This document shows positions 17,350 through 25,877 of a DNA stretch of 64,000 bases, piece by piece. The DNA comes from Emticicia sp. 21SJ11W-3 (lineage in GTDB: Bacteria; Bacteroidota; Bacteroidia; Cytophagales; Spirosomataceae): the NCBI RefSeq assembly GCF_024138715.1, contig NZ_CP092074.1, forward strand, positions 4,402,001 to 4,466,000, written 5' to 3'. The stretch's first letter is position 1. Every line of letters begins with the position of its first letter. The notes below the pieces were generated by a model. It saw only the letters and a program-made list of their open reading frames with translations, had not been told where the DNA came from and made no database searches. The translations under genes were made by a program, and so were the position numbers.

Positions 17350-17991
17350 ATGAAAAAGCTACTGACTGTCTTCTTCTTCCTTATGTCTCAAATTGCGTAC
17401 CCGCAAGGCAATCCACCGAGAGCAGACTTTAAAAATCCATCTCTCTGGCTTATTTACAGCAAGCCCACACCGATATGGAAAGATACTATACAGCTAGACA
17501 AAACAGATAACGACGGCATGATGGTGCTTAAAGATTTTGAAATGACCAACGGCACGATTGAATTTGACGTAAAAGGGGCAAACCTCTTACAACAAAGCTT
17601 TGTAGGTGTAGCCTTTAATGTGCAGGATAGCCAGACCTATGAACACGTTTATTTCAGACCATTTAATTTCATGAACGCCGACACGGCCCGCCGGAGCAGA
17701 GCCGTGCAATATGCCTCACTGCCTGATGCCCCCTGGTTTAAACTGCGAGATGATTTCCCCGGGAAATACGAAAACAAAGTAAAGCCTGTACCAGACCCGG
17801 ACGACTGGTTTCATGCCAGAGTAGTTGTAGACCGACCGTTTATCAGGGTGTATGTCAATAATCATCCTGTTCCCTGCCTTGAAGTGAAGAGTCTGGCCCC
17901 TGCAAGGCCGGGCAAAATTGCTATCTGGGCCGGGCCGGCAACACGCGTTAAATTTACAAATCTGGTGGTAACACCAACCGTTAATCATTAA
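17350..17991 (+). CDS. Secreted concanavalin-like (DUF1080-type) protein
   Basis: A longer frame opens at a TTG (17284), but the ATG at 17350 gives a signal peptide (MKKLLTVFFFLMSQIAYPQG) and is preferred (213 residues). The rest is one jelly-roll: FEMTNGTIEFDVKG, FVGVAFNVQDSQTYEHVYFRPFN, WFHARVVVDRPFIRVYVNN and GKIAIWAGPATRVKFTNL, as in DUF1080/laminin-G-like lectin or hydrolase domains. The YEHVYFRPF block recurs as YQFLYFRPG in the protein encoded at 22447-23511, so the two are distant paralogues. Ligand unknown; glycan binding or cleavage is a guess from the fold. Confidence 0.75.
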   Translation: MKKLLTVFFFLMSQIAYPQGNPPRADFKNPSLWLIYSKPTPIWKDTIQLDKTDNDGMMVLKDFEMTNGTIEFDVKGANLLQQSFVGVAFNVQDSQTYEHVYFRPFNFMNADTARRSRAVQYASLPDAPWFKLRDDFPGKYENKVKPVPDPDDWFHARVVVDRPFIRVYVNNHPVPCLEVKSLAPARPGKIAIWAGPATRVKFTNLVVTPTVNH

Positions 17992-18362
17992 TACTAATTC
18001 CTATTGGCAAGGATACCAATCAGGGCTGGTTGTCTATACTACTGCCGGGGTTTGTATCCTCAAAAAACGCCTCAGGCTTATAAATACTAACCATACCCGG
18101 GGCAATCTTCTACTGCTGCACAAATTCTTACTAGCCCCGGGTATTACTATTTTTAGATATTTTATTACTAATCCGGCATACGTTTTTATACCATTCAGCA
18201 GCCTGGCCAACCGCTTGTAAACCTCACAGCAACCACCTGTAATTCAATTAAGACACTCATCGGTTAATATCAAGTATTCATCATCCTAAATGATACACTT
18301 ATCCATTTTTGGTTTCAGTATTAGCTTTTCTGAACCAACTTTGTAACGTTAAAAACTAAATC
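17992..18362. other. 371-base intergenic region before the receptor gene
   Basis: ATACCCGGGGC (18093-18103) has its exact complement GCCCCGGGTAT at 18134-18144, with a 30-base loop and T-rich DNA after it; this may terminate the upstream gene. A CAACTTTG box near 18340 could be a -7 element but its -33 spacing is too long. Confidence 0.5.
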
Positions 18363-20936
18363 ATGAAAAAAAGTAATTTACTAATCATTCTAATCGCATC
18401 TGTTTTCACCTCATTTACGGCAGCTCAGGCTCAGTTCCCGATGGGCGGGGCACCAGCCACTAAAGCATTGCCGGGTACAGCAGGAGACCAGACACCCAAA
18501 GGTAATAGCAAAATTTCGGGTATTGTTGTAGACTCAACTACCAATAAAACTGTTGAATTTGCCAGTGTTGCCCTTCTTGATAAAACCACCGGCAAGCCTG
18601 TAGATGGCACGATGGCCGACGAAAAAGGGAAATTTACCCTCAACAAAGTGGCTGCCGGTTCGTTTAAATTACAAATTACATTTATTGGTTATACTACCAA
18701 AGATATCAATGTAACCCTAAGCAAAGGACAAGAACTTGACCTGGGGAACATACTGATAGCCAGCAGTGCCAAATTGCTGAATGAAGTTACCGTAACCGGC
18801 CAGTCTGCCCTTATTGAAGAAAAAGTTGACCGCCTGGTTTATAATGCAGAAAAAGACATTGCAGCCAAAGGCGGCGATGCCTCAGACGTATTGCGTAAAG
18901 TACCTTTATTGACAGTAGACCTTGACGGCAACGTTTCGTTGAGAGGTAGCCAGAACATCAGGGTTTTAATTAACAATAAACCCAGCACCATAGTTGCCAG
19001 CAGCGTAGCCGATGCCTTGAAGCAAATACCGGCCGACCAGATTAAAACCGTTGAGGTTATCACCAGTCCATCTGCTAAATATGATGCTGAAGGTTCTGGT
19101 GGTATTATTAACATTATTACTAAAAAGAACAGCCTGCAAGGTTTAAGCCTGAATGTAGATGGCGGCGTTGGTAACAGAGGCTCATTACTTAGCCTGAACG
19201 GCAACTACAGAAAAGGTAAAGGCGGCGTAACGCTAGGTGGTTTTGGCCGTGGGATGTATAACACCATTACCAAAACTTCTCTCGACCAGACAAGTATCGT
19301 AAACGGAGTTTCTACGCTTACCAAACAAACGGGTGATGGTTCAAGTCACGGGTTGTTTGGCCAGTATAACCTGGGATTCGATTACGACCTGGCCAAAAAC
19401 CAAAGCCTGACAGCTGGTGTACGTTATGGCGTTCGTAACTTCAGCACGCAACAAGACCTTGTAACCAGGTTATTCCGTAATGGCAGCCTTGACGCCGACG
19501 CCAGCTCACGAAGAGACGTTGACGCAGACAACCTGTCAGGAACAGTTGACATGAACATTGATTACCTGCACACTTATAAAAAACCTCAACAGGAATGGAG
19601 TATTTCTACACTTTATAGCCGTAATGACCTTAAAAATAACTTTGACGCCAACCTGATGACCCAAGGCGGAGAGTTATTGAACCGTCAGCGTAATATTAAC
19701 TCAAATCTGAATCAGGAATTTACCCTGCAAAGTGATTACCAGACCCCAATCAGAAAAAACCAGATGCTTGAATTTGGCGGAAAGGGTATCTTCCGTGAAG
19801 TAACCAGCGATTACAAGTTTCTGATTGCAGGGCCAACCGGCAATTTCTCAACTGAAATCAATCAGCCTCAGGGCGCGCTTACCTACCATCAGAATATAGC
19901 AGCAGCTTATAGCTCATATACTTATACTACCAAAAAACGTTATACCTTTAAAGGTGGTTTGCGCTACGAGCATACATTTATAGATGCCAGCACAAAAGAA
20001 GGCGGGCAGATTGGTGTAGCAGATTACGGAGTATTGGTGCCAAGTGTAAATGCCTCAAAAACCATTAAAGGTACTACCTTTAAGCTGGCTTACAATAAGC
20101 GTATTCAACGCCCGGGTTTGCAACAGTTAAACCCGAACTTTAACTCGGCTAACCCTCAGAATATCACTGTGGGTGACCCTACTCTGAAACCAGAGATAAC
20201 CGACAACTTTGAATTAACATTGAGCAAAAACATTAAGAAAACCTTTGTGAATGCTTCGTTTTTTGGTAGAGTAACCAATAATGCCATATCGCAGGTTCGT
20301 ATTCCGTCAGATACCCTGCCCGGTGCAATTGTTACTACTTACAAAAATATCGGGCGCCAACATGCGTATGGTTCCAACATTTTTGCTAACGTTGCAGCAA
20401 CATCGAAAATTAACGTCGGTTTGTTTGCCAATATCATCTATAATACGCTTGAAGGACAAGTATTGGGTATGAACAATGTATCAGAAACCATAACTAACTC
20501 AGGCTGGAATATCAGTGGTGGTGTGTTCTCGCAGGCTACCTTTAAAAACGGATGGGGTGCGCAGGCCTTCGGGTTTCTACAAGGAAACCAGGTTCAATTA
20601 CAGGGTAACCAGGGTGGATTCGGCTTCTATACCATTGGTATCAAAAAAGACTTTAAAAACAAAAAAGGAAGCCTTGGCCTTGCCGGCGAAAACTTCCTGA
20701 ACAAAAGTTTCAATATCCGTAGTGAGTTGAAATCGGCGCAGTTCAATCAGGTAAACAATATTTATATGTATAACAGAGGTGTGCGCCTTACATTCAGCTA
20801 CAAAATTGGTAAAATGACAGTAGATGCACCTAAGAAAAAAGCCCGCTCAGTAAACAACGACGACGTAAAAAGCGATGGCCAAAGCGGCGGACAAACCACA
20901 GGTGGCACTACAGGCGGTGGGCAACCAAGACAATAA
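18363..20936 (+). CDS. TonB-dependent-receptor-like outer membrane protein (OMP_b-brl_3 type)
   Basis: 857 residues: signal peptide (MKKSNLLIILIASVFTSFTAAQA), a CarboxypepD_reg-like domain (about 50-130, ISGIVVDSTTNKTVEFASVALLDK), a TonB plug (about 140-235, including DVLRKVPLLTVDLDGNVSLRGSQNIRVLINNKP) and a C-terminal barrel of the outer-membrane beta-barrel family 3. The end is Gly/Gln/Thr-rich and basic, without a terminal aromatic residue. No SusD partner follows, so a SusCD glycan importer is not supported. The next gene encodes a LolA-like exported protein and may be co-transcribed. Confidence 0.9.
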   Translation: MKKSNLLIILIASVFTSFTAAQAQFPMGGAPATKALPGTAGDQTPKGNSKISGIVVDSTTNKTVEFASVALLDKTTGKPVDGTMADEKGKFTLNKVAAGSFKLQITFIGYTTKDINVTLSKGQELDLGNILIASSAKLLNEVTVTGQSALIEEKVDRLVYNAEKDIAAKGGDASDVLRKVPLLTVDLDGNVSLRGSQNIRVLINNKPSTIVASSVADALKQIPADQIKTVEVITSPSAKYDAEGSGGIINIITKKNSLQGLSLNVDGGVGNRGSLLSLNGNYRKGKGGVTLGGFGRGMYNTITKTSLDQTSIVNGVSTLTKQTGDGSSHGLFGQYNLGFDYDLAKNQSLTAGVRYGVRNFSTQQDLVTRLFRNGSLDADASSRRDVDADNLSGTVDMNIDYLHTYKKPQQEWSISTLYSRNDLKNNFDANLMTQGGELLNRQRNINSNLNQEFTLQSDYQTPIRKNQMLEFGGKGIFREVTSDYKFLIAGPTGNFSTEINQPQGALTYHQNIAAAYSSYTYTTKKRYTFKGGLRYEHTFIDASTKEGGQIGVADYGVLVPSVNASKTIKGTTFKLAYNKRIQRPGLQQLNPNFNSANPQNITVGDPTLKPEITDNFELTLSKNIKKTFVNASFFGRVTNNAISQVRIPSDTLPGAIVTTYKNIGRQHAYGSNIFANVAATSKINVGLFANIIYNTLEGQVLGMNNVSETITNSGWNISGGVFSQATFKNGWGAQAFGFLQGNQVQLQGNQGGFGFYTIGIKKDFKNKKGSLGLAGENFLNKSFNIRSELKSAQFNQVNNIYMYNRGVRLTFSYKIGKMTVDAPKKKARSVNNDDVKSDGQSGGQTTGGTTGGGQPRQ

Positions 20937-20941
20937 CCAGC

Positions 20942-20965
20942 CCCTCCGGCTTTAAAACCGGAGGG
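20942..20965 (+). terminator. GC-rich hairpin after the receptor gene
   Basis: CCCTCCGG (20942-20949) pairs with CCGGAGGG (20958-20965). Only a weak T-tract follows, so it may be an incomplete terminator or a processing hairpin that sets the ratio of the two genes. Confidence 0.6.
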
Positions 20966-21020
20966 ATTTACAGATAAGCCCCTTAATAAACTAACGAATA
21001 AACTTAATTCAAATCGAACA

Positions 21021-21731
21021 ATGAAAATGAACAAACTTTTTGCAACAGCATTTGCAGCTTTGGTTTCAATAAGCAGCTTTGCCCAGACTGTCGATGAAAT
21101 AGTAGACAAGCACATTGCGGCCCTTGGCGGAGCAGATAAATTGAAATCGGTAAATACCCTTTACATTGAGCGCTCGTTGTCTGTACAAGGCATGGAAATA
21201 CCAAGCACCAGCACAATGGTGGTAAACAAAGCGGTACGCTCTGAGTCAACCGTGATGGGTAACTCAATGGTTCAGGCTTATGATGGTACTTCAGCCTGGA
21301 TGGTTCGCCCGACAATGATGGGTGGCACAGGCGAGCCGGAAGATATGCCAGCTGAACAGGCAAAACAATTAAAAGGCCAGCTAGACCCTTTCGGTCCGCT
21401 TTTCAATTATAAAGAAAAAGGCAATAAAGTTGAGCTGGTGGGCAAAGAAAAAGTAGACAAAAAAGACAGCTACCATCTGAAAGTAACTTCGGCAACAGGT
21501 GATGTGATTGATCAGTATATAGACGCCACCACCTACTTGTTGACCAAAACAAAGGCTTCAGCCAATGGTGTGGAAGTGGAAATCAGTTTCTCTGATTACA
21601 AAGATGTAGACGGCATTAAGTTTGCCTATTCTATGGACATGGTAAATCAGATGGGTAATCTGGCATTTATAACCAATAAAATCAAGATTAACCCTCCGGT
21701 TGATGCAGCGGTTTTCAAAAAACCTAAATGA
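21021..21731 (+). CDS. LolA-like exported protein
   Basis: 236 residues with a signal peptide (MKMNKLFATAFAALVSISSFAQ). Residues 22-60 (VDEIVDKHIAALGGADKLKSVNTL) are the characteristic start of a family of periplasmic proteins annotated as outer membrane lipoprotein-sorting proteins. The rest alternates strands such as VRSESTVMGNSMVQAYDGTSAWM and DQYIDATTYLLTKTKA, as in the open LolA/LolB barrel. True LolA function is not implied; members often sit beside outer membrane receptors, as here. The gene lies 84 bases after the receptor gene, across a hairpin. Confidence 0.8.
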   Translation: MKMNKLFATAFAALVSISSFAQTVDEIVDKHIAALGGADKLKSVNTLYIERSLSVQGMEIPSTSTMVVNKAVRSESTVMGNSMVQAYDGTSAWMVRPTMMGGTGEPEDMPAEQAKQLKGQLDPFGPLFNYKEKGNKVELVGKEKVDKKDSYHLKVTSATGDVIDQYIDATTYLLTKTKASANGVEVEISFSDYKDVDGIKFAYSMDMVNQMGNLAFITNKIKINPPVDAAVFKKPK

Positions 21732-21755
21732 TAGTCATTAGCATTTAATTGAACA

Positions 21756-21783
21756 AAGAGGCGCGCCTGCAGGCGCGCCTCTT
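21756..21783 (+). terminator. 28-base perfect palindrome, terminator-like hairpin
   Basis: AAGAGGCGCGCCTG followed directly by its reverse complement. It lies 25 bases after a stop codon. The T-content after it is modest (CTGTTTTAC). Confidence 0.7.
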
Positions 21784-21898
21784 CTGTTTTACAGGTACCG
21801 GTAAATAATTTTTTTTTGCTACATCAAAAAAAAAAATAAAATTGCAGCACGACTGCTACTATGTATTCAATAAACTAAAACAAGCTGTGACTCACCGA

Positions 21899-22414
21899 AT
21901 GAAAAAGACAATCGCTTTTGCCTTATCTGCTATATGCCTGGGCCTGGTTGTTGCTTACTTTATCGGGCTATATCCATTTTTTATTTTCGATAAAAACACC
22001 ACCTCTCAAGCCTCTATTGTAGCAATCAAAGACGAAAACAAGCCTTTTCAGCAATTTAATTTTCAGGAGGGCAATTACACCGCCTACGTAATTATAAGTG
22101 TTAACGACCTCATGAACTCCTGGGCCGGTATACCACGCAACAGGGTATTAAAATCATCTGACAAACAAATACTAAGCCAGCTGAAAAACTGCGAGTTTAT
22201 CAGCAATGGCAGCGACTCACTTAAAATTGAAAGCCGTATATATCTGCTAAAAAACGACTCGCTTATTTATCAGAGTGGGCTGGTGCTTGACCAGGACTTT
22301 GAGGGAATCCATAATAATGATTCTGGCTGGGCCGAAAGCAAACAAAAAGGGCAGTTACTGCGTATTTTGCGGCAGTTTGAAGCCGAAACAAAGCCGGTAG
22401 TATTTTTACAATAA
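21899..22414 (+). CDS. Membrane-anchored protein of unknown function
   Basis: A TTG at 21842 would extend the frame, but the ATG at 21899 gives MKKTIAFALSAICLGLVVAYFIGLYPFF, a membrane anchor or uncleaved signal, and is preferred (171 residues). The outer part has no known motif; it contains FNFQEGNYTAYVIISVNDLMNSW and a late acidic helix. It is a single gene convergent with the lectin-like gene ending at 22447. I do not recognise a family. Confidence 0.6.
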   Translation: MKKTIAFALSAICLGLVVAYFIGLYPFFIFDKNTTSQASIVAIKDENKPFQQFNFQEGNYTAYVIISVNDLMNSWAGIPRNRVLKSSDKQILSQLKNCEFISNGSDSLKIESRIYLLKNDSLIYQSGLVLDQDFEGIHNNDSGWAESKQKGQLLRILRQFEAETKPVVFLQ

Positions 22415-22446
22415 AAGACCGGGCATGCCAGCCATGCCTTAAACCA

Positions 22447-23511
22447 TTATCTGGCCATATCTGCCAAGCCAGCTACAAAGCCCCAATTCTGATGCTGTTT
22501 TCTTCCCATTGCATTAAAACCTTCACCAAAAAAAGAGGCGTCACCCTCAATAATAAATACCAGCTCATTATCACCTTTTTTCAGTTCCAGGGCTGTGCAG
22601 TTCTGATAAAGTTCCAACCTTTCCAACTTAAATCTGGCGTAATTATAAACCTCTTTTCCGTTCAGAAAAACTTTTAGCTTACCGGTAAAATCAAAGTACA
22701 TCAACTTGGGCTTATCAGCTTCAGAAACTACGTTACATCTGGTAAAAACCGTTCCGTTAGGGTATTCATAATATCTTTTCAGATTCACCATTTCGTCTCT
22801 TCTATCGTTAATTTTAGTCCAGTTCTTAATTTTCTTTATATCTGTATATTCGTAAGTTTTGTCTCTTACCAGCTGCTCTGATACAGACCATTCGTAAAGT
22901 ATTTTTGGTAACTCCTGAATATACACATTGGCAAAGTAGGATTCTCCGAACATACTTCTCAATAAAATACTTCCATTGTCAGTATCAGTATCTAGCAGGC
23001 TCACAATCAAATCTGGTTCTTTTTTATAGTTCACAAACACTTTCATAATTCTGCCGCGCACCTCTATAGTGGCATGAAACCACTCCAGCTGAGCAATGGC
23101 TGCTTTGGCCTCATAAATCGGATAATGGTACATTACCCAACTTAAGCCACCATTATAAATGGGCACATACTGAATTGCCTCCTGCGTGCCACCGTAGCCG
23201 GGCCTGAAATACAGAAACTGGTAGTTCTGTTCGTTCTTTACATGGAAGCCGATTCCGCCCATTACACGGCTGGCGATATCGAGGTCTATTCTGAAATTTT
23301 CATATTTTTTATCCTTTCTAATAATGATAGCCTCATTTTTACCATCTAATTTTATGCAGCTTTTATCTTTATAGGTTTGCTCGGTTAAAATGGCTGGCGT
23401 GTTGTTTTCAGAGAACCCCTGCCAGTCTTTAAAAGCGTTCTGTGCCGAAAGACTAAAAGAAAGGCCAACAAAAAAAGCAACAATTAATGATTTGATTCTG
23501 AGCATTTTCAT
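22447..23511 (-). CDS. Secreted concanavalin-like protein with C-terminal extension
   Basis: The frame opens at a TTG (23586); the ATG at 23511 begins MKMLRIKSLIVAFFVGLSFSLSAQ, a signal peptide, and is preferred (354 residues). Residues about 25-210 form a DUF1080/laminin-G-like jelly-roll (FRIDLDIASRVMGGIGFHVKNEQNYQFLYFRPG). The remaining 150 residues hold a separate sandwich with YFDFTGKLKVFLNGKEVYNY. The gene is divergent, 126 bases away, from a membrane protein (23638) whose outer domain is also jelly-roll-like and whose cytoplasmic part resembles a DNA-binding domain, suggesting a regulator-target pair. Catalytic residues are not identified. Confidence 0.75.
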   Translation of the reverse strand: MKMLRIKSLIVAFFVGLSFSLSAQNAFKDWQGFSENNTPAILTEQTYKDKSCIKLDGKNEAIIIRKDKKYENFRIDLDIASRVMGGIGFHVKNEQNYQFLYFRPGYGGTQEAIQYVPIYNGGLSWVMYHYPIYEAKAAIAQLEWFHATIEVRGRIMKVFVNYKKEPDLIVSLLDTDTDNGSILLRSMFGESYFANVYIQELPKILYEWSVSEQLVRDKTYEYTDIKKIKNWTKINDRRDEMVNLKRYYEYPNGTVFTRCNVVSEADKPKLMYFDFTGKLKVFLNGKEVYNYARFKLERLELYQNCTALELKKGDNELVFIIEGDASFFGEGFNAMGRKQHQNWGFVAGLADMAR

Positions 23512-23637
23512 AATAATTTGTTTTAAATTTTGAGTAATGATTTGAGGCTGCAATATGCCAGACACCCGGATAATTATCGTGTGCAAGATTGAACTGTTTT
23601 ACAACTGTTTTGCGATTGTTTTTTAACCCATCTGATT

Positions 23638-24906
23638 ATGAACGACATCAACCCTATCGATAAAGAACTTCTGGATAGGCTAAAGCAACAAATTGAGGAA
23701 ATGGCAGGGCTCAGCCTGCACGAAAGCCGGGGGCAGAAAGATTATGAGTTTCTTGAATTTTTTATTGAAGAGAAATCGGGTGTAAAAATCAGCCTTACCA
23801 CAATTAAAAGAATCTGGCGCAATGAGTTCAACCGTTTACCGCATTTGTCAACACTTGATGCCCTCAGCAAAATTGCTTACCATAAAGACTGGCTCACACT
23901 CAAACTTGACCTGGCCCAAATACTTACAGGCAAAACCGTACCGCCAACTGAAACTTTTATACCCCACCCCGATAAGCCCTTTGAAAAAATCAGACCTCGG
24001 TCTACACATACAAGACTGTTCGCCATTACCGGCATTATTCTGGTTCTGGCCTTACTGGTGTTTAAAAACAAACTTTTCAAAAATGGTATTCGTGCAGGAG
24101 ACGTTCAGTTTTCTGCCAAAACCTCTGTTTCTAATACCGTACCTAACACAGTTGTTTTTACTTACAATATCGATTCTGTTAATGCCAGGAAGTTTTATAT
24201 TCAGCAATCGTGGGATAAAAAACGAAGAGTAGAAATTACCAAAGGCAATTACCAGCAAACGGATATTTATTACCTACCCGGCTACTACATGGCCAAAATC
24301 ATTGCAGACGACTCTATCATCAGAGAGATTCCGGTACATATCAGGACCGACAACTGGGTAATAGCGGCACACCAGCCACCAATAGAGAATAAAATACTGC
24401 CGGAGGCCGATTGGGTATCAAAAGACATCATCGGCGTAAAGCCCGATGTTTTGGTCAGTAACAAACTAGATACCAAAGAACCCTTTATGCTCACTTTTCA
24501 TAATAGCCGCGATTTTAATATTGATGGAAACAGATTTGTTTTCAGAACTGATTTCAGAATGGATTCAACAGGCGTAGTTTGCCCTGCAGTAGCCGTGCTG
24601 ATTAAAGGAGAATATGAATATATGTATGTTAACCTGGCCCATAAAGGCTGTGAAAGTAACATAAACCTAAGTATCAGTAACCGGAGGTTTGACGGCAAAA
24701 AAACAGATTTAACCGCTTTTGGTACTCAAATGTACGGGTGGCAGCATGTGAGCATAATCAACAGAAACAAATTTGTGAGTATTGCATTAAACAATCAAAC
24801 GATTTTTGAAACACCCTATAAAAAGCATCTGGGTAAACTCAAAGAAATTGGCTTTATTTTCAGGGGGAATGGCATCATAAAAAATACACAGATTACCAGA
24901 CTTTAA
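23638..24906 (+). CDS. Membrane-spanning protein with putative DNA-binding N-terminus and lectin-like outer domain
   Basis: 422 residues. Residues 1-85 match a domain common in this phylum (FFIEEKSGVKISLTTIKRIW...LPHLSTLDALSKIAYHKDWLTLK), whose helix pattern resembles a helix-turn-helix and which often precedes a membrane segment. One transmembrane helix follows at about 127-143 (FAITGIILVLALLVFK). The outer part (about 150-422) has an Ig-like stretch and then a jelly-roll with FRTDFRMDSTGVVCPAVAVLIK and MYGWQHVSIINRNKFVSIALNNQ. This is the plan of a one-component membrane regulator; the divergent gene 22447-23511 is the natural target. The regulatory role is inference. Confidence 0.7.
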   Translation: MNDINPIDKELLDRLKQQIEEMAGLSLHESRGQKDYEFLEFFIEEKSGVKISLTTIKRIWRNEFNRLPHLSTLDALSKIAYHKDWLTLKLDLAQILTGKTVPPTETFIPHPDKPFEKIRPRSTHTRLFAITGIILVLALLVFKNKLFKNGIRAGDVQFSAKTSVSNTVPNTVVFTYNIDSVNARKFYIQQSWDKKRRVEITKGNYQQTDIYYLPGYYMAKIIADDSIIREIPVHIRTDNWVIAAHQPPIENKILPEADWVSKDIIGVKPDVLVSNKLDTKEPFMLTFHNSRDFNIDGNRFVFRTDFRMDSTGVVCPAVAVLIKGEYEYMYVNLAHKGCESNINLSISNRRFDGKKTDLTAFGTQMYGWQHVSIINRNKFVSIALNNQTIFETPYKKHLGKLKEIGFIFRGNGIIKNTQITRL

Positions 24907-24945
24907 GCTCGGTCGCTATTTTTAACATTTTCGACAACCTAAATA

Positions 24946-25824
24946 ATGATACATATTACCACGCCCGAAGCATTTAGTTATCAGGAGTTGCTGAGGTTTT
25001 TATCGCGTAATGAAAAAGAGTGCCTGCATACCATAAAGGGAGATAATATCTACAAGGTTTTAGACATGGGCAATGAGCTGGTGCTGTTTTCTATTGCATA
25101 TCACAACGGCCTTGCCGTTCATATCCATACCGGAAAAGCCACGCCAGAAGTGCAGCAGCGCATAAAAAACTATATTGAAAACTGGTTTGACCTGACCGCC
25201 GACCTGAACGTTTTTTATAATGCCGTACAGGCCGACCCTATAATGCAGCAGCTTTGCCAGAAATACTATGGCCTGCGCATGGTAGGTATGCCCGATTTAT
25301 TCGAGTCGCTGGTTTGGTCGGTTATCGGCCAACAGATCAATCTTAATTTTGCTTACGCGCTTAAACAAAGGCTGGTACACAACTTTGGTAAAAGTGTAAC
25401 TTTTGATGGTGACACATTTTATACACTACCCACACCACAAACACTGGCGGCACTTAAGGTGGAAGACTTCCAGCCATTTCAGTTCAGCAGAAGTAAGGCA
25501 CAATATATAATAAATATTTCGCAGGCATTTGCAGAGGGTATTCTGGCGCAGGAGAAACTATCCCGGTTAGGGTATGAAGAAATCAAGCAGCAATTAACTG
25601 CCATTAAAGGAGTAGGAAACTGGACAGCCAACTACTCAATGATGAAAAGCCTCAAAAGCTACGATGCGTTTCCGGTTGAAGATGTAGGCCTTCATCATGC
25701 GGTAAAAAATCAATATAAATTACCGGCCAAACCCACCATTGCCGAATTGCACCAGATGGCTTCCCTGTGGCCGGGCTGGCGTGGTTATGCTACATTTTAT
25801 TTCTGGCACTCCTTGCTGGAATAA
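24946..25824 (+). CDS. alkA: DNA-3-methyladenine glycosylase II (AlkA type)
   Basis: 292 residues. An AlkA N-terminal domain is followed by the HhH-GPD fold: LVWSVIGQQINLNFAYALKQRL, the hairpin LTAIKGVGNWTANY (about 220-233) and the catalytic aspartate D246 in AFPVEDVGLHHAV. No iron-sulfur cysteine cluster is present, which fits the AlkA branch rather than Nth or MutY. It removes alkylated purines such as 3-methyladenine from DNA. No ada gene is adjacent. It is convergent with lon, with a shared bidirectional terminator. Confidence 0.92.
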   Translation: MIHITTPEAFSYQELLRFLSRNEKECLHTIKGDNIYKVLDMGNELVLFSIAYHNGLAVHIHTGKATPEVQQRIKNYIENWFDLTADLNVFYNAVQADPIMQQLCQKYYGLRMVGMPDLFESLVWSVIGQQINLNFAYALKQRLVHNFGKSVTFDGDTFYTLPTPQTLAALKVEDFQPFQFSRSKAQYIINISQAFAEGILAQEKLSRLGYEEIKQQLTAIKGVGNWTANYSMMKSLKSYDAFPVEDVGLHHAVKNQYKLPAKPTIAELHQMASLWPGWRGYATFYFWHSLLE

Positions 25825-25860
25825 AAAAATAGCAGCTGCTTCAGGCAACTGCTATTTTTT
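25824..25860. terminator. Bidirectional terminator between alkA and lon
   Basis: AAAAAATAGCAG (25824-25835) and CTGCTATTTTTT (25849-25860) form a 12-bp stem with A/T-runs on both sides, serving both convergent genes. Confidence 0.9.
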
Positions 25861-25877
25861 GTAGTCAATAGTTAGCA

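Noticed and set aside
18363-21731. SusC/SusD glycan uptake locus
   Set aside because: The receptor is of the OMP_b-brl_3 type and is followed by a LolA-like protein, with no SusD-like lipoprotein or glycoside hydrolases beside it.
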